Assembly: GCF_009601705.1 (NCBI RefSeq)
Contig: NZ_CP045687.1
Span: 1 to 64,000 of the forward strand
Length of the DNA: 64,000 bases
Direction: 5' to 3'
From: Sulfolobus sp. E5-1-F
Lineage (GTDB): Archaea; Thermoproteota; Thermoprotei_A; Sulfolobales; Sulfolobaceae
A program made the translations under genes and the position numbers. Shown one piece after another: positions 56,885 through 64,000 of this stretch. The number at the start of each line of letters is the position of its first letter. Positions within the stretch are counted from its first letter, which is position 1. The notes beneath the pieces were generated by a model that was given only the letters and a program-made list of their open reading frames with translations, searched no databases and was not told where the DNA came from.

Positions 56885-58768
56885 TTAGTGTTTAAATCTC
56901 TCCTTTATCCACTGCCTTACATCGTAAAAATAAATGTTGTCGTATGGGCATGCGTTAACACATTCACCTATTCCAACGCACTTAAATGACTTAAACTCAC
57001 CTTTCTTTATAAACCATCCTCTCATATCTGTAATTCCAACTGGACAAGCAAATGCACAGTCGACTGTCTTGCAGTTGACGCAGATCATCGGATCCTTAAC
57101 TTTTAGCCTAAATAAACCTACACTACTAACGGCCTGATTAAAAACACCCCAATAACAATATCCAGTAGTAACACATGCGAATGTACCTAGGAATGGTATA
57201 GAAATAAATAAGAGATACCAAATTACATCGAACCATACGAAATAAATTAGAAACGTAATATCAGTACTAAATATTGTAAAACTAATTATACCTAAGGAAT
57301 TAAGGTAGGATATAATTGCAGCTATTAATACTACTATCGAAACACTGAGTGTTATCACTTTAACCCAATCTGGTCTTCTTGACGTCATTAGCTTCCTCCC
57401 TACCTTCGAGGTTCTATTATAAACCTTGAGTGAATCATAAAAAGTACCTTGATACATTAGGGGGGCAGTGCAGGTTATGGCACATAAATTTCTAGACCCA
57501 AATAAGAAAGAGAGAACTGCGTAAATCACATAAGTTCCTATAAGCCCTAAGAGTACGGAATTTGAAACTCCTCCCAAAGTTCCTATACCCATTGACCACA
57601 TATATGGTATGTAGGGTAAATGGTCTGAAAGGGGGCTGAACATCGGAATGTAGATAGTATATAACGCATAAGCTAGGATCATTAAACCCATTCTAACCTT
57701 TACTTCCTTAACTCTCATTTCTAACATTTTCTTAAACGCTAAGAATCCCATCTCTATTCCCATCATTATCAAAAACCAAATTGAACCTAGAACCGATCCA
57801 ACTATATCTATGAAATCCCATAATACATTTATTGGATTTGTAAAAGGTTGCCACGGTAGTGTCAGACTACTTAAAAACCCAGAAACCCTAGGAGAAAAAA
57901 CTCCTTCAACGAAATCCAGTACCCCTCCCATGAAGAATTCCATAATGAATGTGAGGAAAATTATTGTAAACGCCAATAGAGGATTTCTAGCGTAATTCCC
58001 TTTTCTTGGGTTTGGTCCAGCCAATGCTCTGTAAACGAACCACATCATTCCTATTATCATAGATATATCGAAAACTAGTAAGGTATTATAGAGAAAGAAG
58101 ACAAACTCCCCTATCATCATCAGTGTGAAAATAGAGGTTAATTCAATTGCTGTAAAGGTTTCTTGGGAAGCTCTTAGTCTCTGTGTGTATAGAGAATCAT
58201 AAATTAGTATTGTATCCCCAATCATTATGATGGCGGAGAGCCATATTGGTAAATTTACTGAAGGAAATACTTGGGGAAACCAAGGCATTAGGAGTAATAA
58301 ACCAATTAAATAGTTCCTCAACGTTTTATCCAGATTTCTGAAAGAGAGAATTAGTGTAAACGCCATTTCTATTATCATTACGCTCACGAAGTATAAGTTG
58401 CCAACAGACGTATCTATATTAGCCGGAATTGAGATTTGTAAAGTGTAAATAAGTGCCCCCATTGCCATTTCAGAAATTACCATAATTAGCGTAAAAACAC
58501 CGAATACTACTTGTCTCCTTTTAACTTCCTTCACGTTAAGTAGTGCATATAATCCGAAAATCATGTATGCAGAGTTAGTTATTAGAAAGTAGAACGGATT
58601 ATTATTGATTAGATATAAATATGCACCTATGTTCATTGTTAGCATCATTCCTTCAACGTACAGTGCTAATAGCACTCTCCTTGTTGATCTCCACTTTTCT
58701 ACTTCGTAAATTACGTAAAACATCACTAGAAGCATAGTGACAGTGATTATTATTGGAAGCAAGAACAT
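56885..58768 (-). CDS. large membrane protein with C-terminal 4Fe-4S domain
   Basis: The 627-residue protein has about 14 spans over residues 1-530. Near 430-440 it has LCAITCTAPLMYQGTF, and near 527-540 FACVTTGYCYWGVFNQ, Cys-rich membrane motifs that recall the NapH/CcoG group. The tail is a two-cluster ferredoxin: CVNCKTVDCAFACP (about 564-577) and CVGIGECVNACPYDNI (about 599-614). Thus electrons can pass between cytoplasmic Fe-S clusters and a membrane site, probably quinone or haem. The gene is divergent from etfB, 97 bases away, sharing a promoter region with the Etf-acyl-CoA-dehydrogenase operon. This suggests a membrane outlet for Etf electrons, in place of or beside FixCX. I cannot assign a family name. 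Confidence 0.8.
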   Translation of the reverse strand: MFLLPIIITVTMLLVMFYVIYEVEKWRSTRRVLLALYVEGMMLTMNIGAYLYLINNNPFYFLITNSAYMIFGLYALLNVKEVKRRQVVFGVFTLIMVISEMAMGALIYTLQISIPANIDTSVGNLYFVSVMIIEMAFTLILSFRNLDKTLRNYLIGLLLLMPWFPQVFPSVNLPIWLSAIIMIGDTILIYDSLYTQRLRASQETFTAIELTSIFTLMMIGEFVFFLYNTLLVFDISMIIGMMWFVYRALAGPNPRKGNYARNPLLAFTIIFLTFIMEFFMGGVLDFVEGVFSPRVSGFLSSLTLPWQPFTNPINVLWDFIDIVGSVLGSIWFLIMMGIEMGFLAFKKMLEMRVKEVKVRMGLMILAYALYTIYIPMFSPLSDHLPYIPYMWSMGIGTLGGVSNSVLLGLIGTYVIYAVLSFLFGSRNLCAITCTAPLMYQGTFYDSLKVYNRTSKVGRKLMTSRRPDWVKVITLSVSIVVLIAAIISYLNSLGIISFTIFSTDITFLIYFVWFDVIWYLLFISIPFLGTFACVTTGYCYWGVFNQAVSSVGLFRLKVKDPMICVNCKTVDCAFACPVGITDMRGWFIKKGEFKSFKCVGIGECVNACPYDNIYFYDVRQWIKERFKH

Positions 58769-58834
58769 GATATCACATAATCTTTCTTTTTAACGCTAAA
58801 AAGTTTTGCTTAAAATATTAGAAATTGTGACTAG

Positions 58835-58844
58835 TTTTATAAAT
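58835..58844 (+). promoter_or_regulatory. TATA box of the etfB-etfA operon
   Basis: TTTTATAAAT is centred 26 bases before the ATG at 58866, predicting a leaderless operon message. The complementary strand of the same 97-base gap also has a TTTTTAGC/TTAAAAAG-like box for the divergent Fe-S gene. Confidence 0.6.
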
Positions 58845-58865
58845 AGTCAATCTGAAGAATAAAAT

Positions 58866-59594
58866 ATGAATATTGTTGTTGGCTTTAAGATAGTTCCCGA
58901 CGATCAAATGATTAAGGTTGTGGGGGATAAACTAAACATCGATGCTCCATTGAAGGTAAGCACGTATGACAAGAACGCGATTGAAGAGGCCGTAAGGTTA
59001 AAAGAGAAATTTGGGGGTAAGGTTATGGGGATCACAGTAGGTAATAACGATAGAAAAAGTATTAGGGAAGCTTTAGCTATGGGAGTGGATGAGGTAATAA
59101 CTATCTTAGTTAAAGACCCAGACGTCTACGTTACTGCTATGGCTATAGCTGAAAATGTGAAAAACCTAAATCCTGATATAGTATTATTTTCAGAAATGAC
59201 GACTGATAGTGGAACTTCCGCCTTACCAGCTTACGTTTCAGAGCTTCTTGGTTTGCCTTACATTTCTAACGTAAAATCACTAAAAATTGAAGGAAATAAG
59301 GTCACAGCGGATAGGGGAATGGTAAGTTACATTGAGACTGTTGAAGCAAGCCTACCTTTAGTTGTAAGTGTTGGTGGTGAAATAAATACTCCTAGAATTC
59401 CAAGCGTTAAACAAATCATGGAATCCTCTAAGAAGCCAGTTAAGGAAGTTAAATTTGATGCACAGTCTAAGGTTAGAATAAAGGAAATTAAGCCAATGAT
59501 TGTAAATAGAAAGAGAATAGTTATTGAGGAAAGCGACATAAATAAAGCGGTTGATAAATTAATTGAATATTTAAAGTCTGACGGGGTGATCTAA
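58866..59594 (+). CDS. etfB: electron-transfer flavoprotein, beta subunit
   Basis: The 242-residue EtfB/FixA protein starts MNIVVGFKIVPDDQMIKV and has AIEEAVRLKEKFGGKVMGITVG, REALAMGVDEVITI, and the AMP/FAD-binding region LFSEMTTDSGTSALPAYVSELLGLPYISNV (about 99-128). In bifurcating Etf proteins this segment holds the second FAD; whether that is so here needs modelling. With EtfA it accepts electrons from acyl-CoA dehydrogenase. The etfA start is 1 base after its stop. Confidence 0.92.
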   Translation: MNIVVGFKIVPDDQMIKVVGDKLNIDAPLKVSTYDKNAIEEAVRLKEKFGGKVMGITVGNNDRKSIREALAMGVDEVITILVKDPDVYVTAMAIAENVKNLNPDIVLFSEMTTDSGTSALPAYVSELLGLPYISNVKSLKIEGNKVTADRGMVSYIETVEASLPLVVSVGGEINTPRIPSVKQIMESSKKPVKEVKFDAQSKVRIKEIKPMIVNRKRIVIEESDINKAVDKLIEYLKSDGVI

Positions 59595-59595
59595 T

Positions 59596-60459
59596 ATGAA
59601 AGCTGTAGTGTTCTCGGAAAGTCCAGTATTCTTTAAAATGGCTTCAGCTGTTGCTCAAAGTTTCGGAGGAGAAGTAATAGGAATATCTAATAACGAGAAC
59701 GTTAAGTTTGTAAATAAACTATATGTCGTTGATAAAATTGATGAAGATGGTATTGTAGATTTGATATCTTCACTTTCTCCGGACGTAATACTAACTGGAA
59801 ATGTTAGAAGGGATAGAGCAATAGCTGGAAGAGTAGCGGGAAGGTTAAAGTTACCTATAGTTACTGACGTAGTCTCACTAAAGGTTGAAGAGAATAAGAT
59901 TACGTTAAATAGGGTAGCGTATAGTGGAATGGGGCTAGTTACTCTAGAGAGTGAACTTCCAATTGTTATAACTGTTGCAAATACACAATTACAACCTAAG
60001 GAACTTCAGCCTAGCGTAGAGAAGGTTCAATTGAAAGAGGGTAGAGTTAAAATTATCGGTAGGAAATCCACTTCCTCCGGAGTTAATTTAGCTACCGCAG
60101 ATATTGTAGTTGGTGTTGGAAGAGGAATTGGATCTAAAGAAAATGTAAAATACGCTGAGGAATTAGCGAACGCATTAGGTGGTGCAGTAGGTGGGAGCAG
60201 GCCGGTAGCTGCTGAGCTTAACTGGGTTCCAGAGGATAGGCAAATAGGTTTATCTGGTTTAAGAATCAGACCCAAATTATATATAGCCTTGGGAATATCT
60301 GGTCAGCCTCAGCATATAGCTGGTATAAGGGATTCGAAAATTATAGTTGCCGTTAATACTGATAAGAATGCACCGATACTTGAAAACGCAGACTACTTGG
60401 TTGTAGGGAATGCAGTTGAGTTCTGTAAAGCTATGGTGAGTAAGCTAGGGAAAAAATAA
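59596..60459 (+). CDS. etfA: electron-transfer flavoprotein, alpha subunit
   Basis: The 287-residue EtfA/FixB protein carries the FAD-binding C-terminus: ADIVVGVGRGIGSKENVKYAEELANALGG (about 172-200), SRPVAAELNWVPEDRQIGLSGLRIRPKLYIALGISGQPQHIAGI, VNTDKNAPILENADYLVVGNAVEF. Its N-terminal half is shorter than that of most EtfA (about 310 residues). It forms the dimer with EtfB. The acyl-CoA dehydrogenase gene follows 25 bases later, the natural electron source. Confidence 0.92.
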   Translation: MKAVVFSESPVFFKMASAVAQSFGGEVIGISNNENVKFVNKLYVVDKIDEDGIVDLISSLSPDVILTGNVRRDRAIAGRVAGRLKLPIVTDVVSLKVEENKITLNRVAYSGMGLVTLESELPIVITVANTQLQPKELQPSVEKVQLKEGRVKIIGRKSTSSGVNLATADIVVGVGRGIGSKENVKYAEELANALGGAVGGSRPVAAELNWVPEDRQIGLSGLRIRPKLYIALGISGQPQHIAGIRDSKIIVAVNTDKNAPILENADYLVVGNAVEFCKAMVSKLGKK

Positions 60460-60484
60460 TAATGATAAAACCTATTTTATTTTT

Positions 60485-61681
60485 ATGGTATTTCCTTTTA
60501 AGTCGCTAGAGGATTTTAAAGTAGAAATAACCCAAGATCATGAGTTGTTAAGAAGTGCAGTTAGAGATTTTGCTGAAAATGTACTGGCAAAGTATGTTGA
60601 GAAAGGTGAAAAAGAATTAGATATCCCTTTAGAGGCTAAGCGAAAGGCTAAGGAAATAGGTCTATATGGCTTATTTGCAAGCCAGGATTTAGGAGGACAA
60701 GGAGCAGATTATTTATCGTTACTTACGGCAACAGAGGAATTAGCTAGAATTTGGCCTTCATTTAGCACATTTTTGTTAATAAATTGGATGTTCATTTATG
60801 CATTATCTAGATTTGGAAGCGAAGAATTAAAGAAAAAATATGTTACACCAGTAGCTAATGGTGATAAAGTAGCTGCATTTGCTGTTACTGAACCAGTTGC
60901 TGGTTCAGACGTGGCTGGTATAAAGTCAACGGCAAAGAAACTAGATGGGGAATACGTAATAAATGGAAGAAAGATTTTCATAACTAATGGCGACATCGCT
61001 GATTATTACTTAATTGCAGTTAGGACATCACCTCCAGATTCCAAGGCTAGATGGAAAGGTATATCAATGTTTGTTGTAGAGAAAGACGCTGTAAAACCAG
61101 TAAGCAGAATAGAGACTACTGGGTTAAAGTCCTCTCATACTGCTGAAATCGTGCTTGAAGACGTGAAAGTACCCTCTGAAAATCTACTGGGAGAAGAAGG
61201 TAGTGGATTTAAATATGCAGTAAGTTCTTTTGATTTCGCTAGGACAATAGTAGCTTCACAAGCCTTAGGAATTGGGCAAGCTGCATTGGAGAAAATGATA
61301 AATTATTCACTTCAAAGAACTGCATTCGAAAAGAAACTAGCTGAATTTCAATTGGTTCAAACCAAAGTTTCTGAATCGTTAGCGGATTTAGAAGTAGCTA
61401 GATTAATAACGTATTGGGCAGGGACGCTGTTTAAGAATGGTAAAGAAAACGAATATGTAATAGCCGCGTCATTAGCGAAATTCATATCTACCGAATCTGC
61501 TGAAAGAATCATATTAAGGGCCATGAGCGTATATGGTGGTTATGGTGTTACCACCTCGACTGGACTGGAGAGAATGTTAAGGGATTTACAAATTATGAAA
61601 ACATATGAGGGGACAAACGATATTCAGAGGATAAGTGCAGCGAGATTCCTCTACAACAAATTCATTGGTTATAAGGTGTGA
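60485..61681 (+). CDS. acyl-CoA dehydrogenase
   Basis: The 398-residue FAD enzyme forms a 2,3-double bond in acyl-CoA and gives electrons to Etf. Family marks: AFAVTEPVAGSDVAGIKSTAKK (about 122-143), GEYVINGRKIFITNGDIADYYL, FEKKLAEFQLVQTKVSESLADLEVARL, and the C-terminal YEGTNDIQRISAARFLY (about 377-393). The usual catalytic Glu is normally within the 'YEGT' segment, and a Glu is present there. It lies between etfA and the molybdenum hydroxylase gene and overlaps the latter by 4 bases. Confidence 0.93.
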   Translation: MVFPFKSLEDFKVEITQDHELLRSAVRDFAENVLAKYVEKGEKELDIPLEAKRKAKEIGLYGLFASQDLGGQGADYLSLLTATEELARIWPSFSTFLLINWMFIYALSRFGSEELKKKYVTPVANGDKVAAFAVTEPVAGSDVAGIKSTAKKLDGEYVINGRKIFITNGDIADYYLIAVRTSPPDSKARWKGISMFVVEKDAVKPVSRIETTGLKSSHTAEIVLEDVKVPSENLLGEEGSGFKYAVSSFDFARTIVASQALGIGQAALEKMINYSLQRTAFEKKLAEFQLVQTKVSESLADLEVARLITYWAGTLFKNGKENEYVIAASLAKFISTESAERIILRAMSVYGGYGVTTSTGLERMLRDLQIMKTYEGTNDIQRISAARFLYNKFIGYKV

Positions 61682-63966
61682 CCTTGTATATTGGTAGTCC
61701 AGTTAAGAGAGTCGAAGATCTACGATTTTTAACTGGAAGAGGTAGATATATTGACGACATCTACTTACCTAATATGTTATACATGGCAGTATTAAGGTCG
61801 AATTATTCCTGGGCAAAATTCAAGATTGATCCTAAGAGAGCTGAGGAAAGAGGTTTCAACGTAATAACATTTGAAGATACAAAGGAATTTTCGTCATTAC
61901 CTAATTTTTTCGTGCCTGATCCTAAAAAAGTACCCAAGGAATATATTTTAGCTAAAGAGGAGGCAAAGTATTTTGGAGAACCAATAGCATTAGTATTAGG
62001 TAAGGATAGATATGAGGTTTATGATGCGTTAGAACTAATCGATGTAGATTATGAGCCTAGAGAGCCGATAACTGATCCATTTAAGGCAATGGATCCTAAC
62101 TCACCTACTTTACATAAAGAACTTGAGTCTAACATCGTATATAGTGATATTTTCGAATATGGAGAAGAACCAAAGGACTATAGCTACGTGAAGAAGACGT
62201 TTAGATATAATAGAGTTTTACCGGCGCCTCTTGAAACCAATGGAGTAGTTGCCGATTATGATAAGATAAGCGGAAACTTAACAATATATGCAAACACGCA
62301 AGTTCCACAAGTCTTTAAGACGGCCTTGAGTATTATCTTCAATATTCCTAGATCTAAGGTCAGAATAATTGTCCCAGACTCTGGAGGAGGATTTGGCGGA
62401 AAAATCTTCCTAAAACCTTTAGCTATGACCGCATTAGCTTCTATAATAACTGGAAGGCCGGTAAAATATATAGAGACCCGGTATGAACATATAACCTCTG
62501 CAATCCACGGACCGGATAGACATTACACTGCTAAGATATTATATAGAGGAGATGAGTTGATAGGAATGGTAGTTGACCTAGTAGAGGATTTTGGAGCATA
62601 TTTACATACTTATCAACCCTTACCAATTCTCAGACAAATATATCAATTAGTTGGACCATATAAGATGAAATATCTTAAGTTTAAAGTATCTGGAGTGGTT
62701 ACGAATAAACCTCCAACCGGAGCGTATAGGGGACTGGGAATTCCACCAGCAGTACTAGTATTAGAGAATCTCGTGAAAAGTGTTTCTAAAATAAGTGGAA
62801 TTGATGAGATAGAGTTAAGAATGAAAAATCTCATTGACAAACTTCCTTATGAACACATAACAGGGGCAATATATGATAGTGGAAATTACAGAGAGGCATT
62901 AAAGAAACTTGTTAGCCAACTGGAGGTAAAGGACAAGGATAAGTACACAGGGGTCGGTATAGCTTTCGCATTAGAACCTGGATCTTCATTAGCTTTCCAA
63001 ACATTAGTTGTCAACAAGCCTAGGACACCATACTATGAAGGAGTGTATATGAGGATAGATAGCGGAGGTGACATTACAGTATTTCTCTCAACTAATACTA
63101 TGGGTACAGGGCATGAAACTAGTATATCCCAAGTAGTTGCTGATACTTTGGGTACTTCTATTGATGACGTAAAAGTCATCTTAGGTGATACTGCAGGTCC
63201 TCCAGGGACTGGATTTTATGGTAGTAGATTCTCAGTAGTTGGTATTTCAGCTGTTTACGCTGCTGCCCTCAAATTAAAGGAAAAAATGAGAGAGTACTTA
63301 GCTAAAATGTTTAACGTAGAAAAGGATGAGGTTAAAATAGATAATGGAATAGTGAAAGTAGGCAGCAAATCGTTCACTTTTAAGGAAGCCGTTAATATGG
63401 TGTATAATAGATCGTACTTAATAGGGGACGAAATAGGATTAGACGCTTCGGTTACTATCAACTCATATAATGTGAACGTTGCTGATGATAAGAGAAGAGT
63501 CAATTTCTCTACAACCTATGGTGTTAACGCACATGGTGTGGTAATTAAGGTCGATAAGGATACTGGATTTATAAAAATACTTAAGTACGTGGTATTGAGC
63601 GATTGTGGAAATATGATAAACCCTATGATAGTAGATGGACAACTAATGGGAGGTACTACAATGGGGATAGGAGCATCACTCTTAGAGAAAGTTGAATATG
63701 ATGAAAATGGAATTCCAAAGCAAACTTCTTTTGCTGATTATTGGATTCCCTCAGCAGAAGAGGTGCCTAAATTCGAGATCCAACATATGATAACTCCTTC
63801 ACCTTTTACTCCGCTAGGCACTAAAGGTGTAGCGGAGGGAGGAGCTACGGTACCCCCAGCTGCTATCCTTAATGCCTTAGAGGATATATTAAAGAAGCCA
63901 ATTGATAGAGTTGAAATTCCAATAACTCCAGAGTATGTCTTACAATTAATTAACGACATGAGCTAG
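61678..63966 (+). CDS. molybdenum hydroxylase large subunit (xanthine/CO/aldehyde dehydrogenase type)
   Basis: The 762-residue protein is the Mo-cofactor subunit of the xanthine oxidase family. It begins YIGSPVKRVEDLRFLTGRGRYIDDIYLPNMLYMAVLRSNY and has ANTQVPQVFKTALSIIFNIP, VPDSGGGFGGKIFLKPLAM (Mo-site loop, about 233-251), PPTGAYRGLGIPPAVLVLE (about 345-363), STNTMGTGHETSISQVVADTLGTS, and the C-terminal FTPLGTKGVAEGGATVPPAAI with the Glu base. CO dehydrogenases have a VAYRCSFR loop with Cys; here the loop reads GAYRGLG, so it is not a CO dehydrogenase. Start is GTG 61678, overlapping the acyl-CoA dehydrogenase stop. FAD and 2Fe-2S subunits are not seen; they could lie past 64000. Confidence 0.9.
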   Translation: MTLYIGSPVKRVEDLRFLTGRGRYIDDIYLPNMLYMAVLRSNYSWAKFKIDPKRAEERGFNVITFEDTKEFSSLPNFFVPDPKKVPKEYILAKEEAKYFGEPIALVLGKDRYEVYDALELIDVDYEPREPITDPFKAMDPNSPTLHKELESNIVYSDIFEYGEEPKDYSYVKKTFRYNRVLPAPLETNGVVADYDKISGNLTIYANTQVPQVFKTALSIIFNIPRSKVRIIVPDSGGGFGGKIFLKPLAMTALASIITGRPVKYIETRYEHITSAIHGPDRHYTAKILYRGDELIGMVVDLVEDFGAYLHTYQPLPILRQIYQLVGPYKMKYLKFKVSGVVTNKPPTGAYRGLGIPPAVLVLENLVKSVSKISGIDEIELRMKNLIDKLPYEHITGAIYDSGNYREALKKLVSQLEVKDKDKYTGVGIAFALEPGSSLAFQTLVVNKPRTPYYEGVYMRIDSGGDITVFLSTNTMGTGHETSISQVVADTLGTSIDDVKVILGDTAGPPGTGFYGSRFSVVGISAVYAAALKLKEKMREYLAKMFNVEKDEVKIDNGIVKVGSKSFTFKEAVNMVYNRSYLIGDEIGLDASVTINSYNVNVADDKRRVNFSTTYGVNAHGVVIKVDKDTGFIKILKYVVLSDCGNMINPMIVDGQLMGGTTMGIGASLLEKVEYDENGIPKQTSFADYWIPSAEEVPKFEIQHMITPSPFTPLGTKGVAEGGATVPPAAILNALEDILKKPIDRVEIPITPEYVLQLINDMS

Positions 63967-64000
63967 TTATTGCATTCAATATTTCCTCTTCTTTTCCCTT

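Noticed and set aside
61678-63966. Calling the molybdenum subunit a CO dehydrogenase
   Set aside because: The active-site loop reads GAYRGLG, without the Cys loop VAYRCSFR of true CO dehydrogenases.

Overview
The window is AT-rich archaeal chromosome from the Sulfolobales, very probably a Saccharolobus (Sulfolobus) solfataricus or S. islandicus type genome. This rests on a recognisable Alba acetyltransferase Pat, the cbsA-cbsB-soxL2-soxN respiratory operon, a fused two-subunit 2-oxoacid:ferredoxin oxidoreductase, Sso10a-type winged-helix DNA-binding protein, leaderless genes placed 22-35 bases after a TATA box, and several insertion sequences with decayed neighbours. No rRNA or CRISPR array is present; there is one tRNA, tRNA-Thr(GGT).

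Layout. 1-6500: a decayed zone with a tandem AAA ATPase broken by many one-base indels, small and large membrane proteins, an IS200/IS605-like end remnant, and an MscS channel gene split by an IS4/ISH3-like element. 6500-9230: winged-helix regulator, a potassium channel gene with a stop codon at its selectivity filter, and a Tat-exported molybdopterin oxidoreductase with a four-helix membrane partner. 9500-14510: formate dehydrogenase, DUF1641 protein, FdhD, and a lone PEP-synthase ATP-binding module. 14500-20780 (minus): FixX, FixC, fused EtfBA, then 2-oxoacid:ferredoxin oxidoreductase beta and alpha/gamma. 21160-28500: Pat, a surface protein, an amino-acid permease, a formamidase with an in-frame stop, an AMP-forming acyl-CoA ligase, and small proteins. 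28480-33550 (minus): the alternative bc1-like complex. 33670-40570: Zn-type dehydrogenase, a second identical IS copy, a secreted phosphoesterase, tRNA-Thr, MscS, DedA, and a gene-poor decayed stretch. 40570-52430: E1 alpha/beta of a 2-oxoacid dehydrogenase, aldo/keto reductase, Usp, a second FixC (frameshifted) with FixX, glycosyltransferase, TPP enzyme, FAH-family hydrolase, membrane protein, amidohydrolase, MscS. 52510-53660: a dead IS1-family element with perfect 28-base ends. 53690-64000: small unknown proteins, a coiled-coil protein, a thioredoxin-reductase-like flavoprotein, a large membrane Fe-S protein, and an EtfB-EtfA-acyl-CoA dehydrogenase-molybdenum hydroxylase operon.

The common theme is electron transfer: formate, 2-oxoacid and acyl-CoA oxidation feeding ferredoxin, electron-transferring flavoproteins (three sets of Etf/Fix genes) and a membrane quinone pool served by the cytochrome b/Rieske complex. 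The second theme is decay: at least eight genes are broken by single-base indels, in-frame stops or insertion elements. The most unusual observations are a 12-base motif repeated before three cistrons of the cbs-sox operon, the membrane Fe-S protein divergent from the Etf operon, the thioredoxin-reductase homologue lacking the NADPH motif, and the stop codon inside the potassium filter. No clearly new defence or mobile system was seen.
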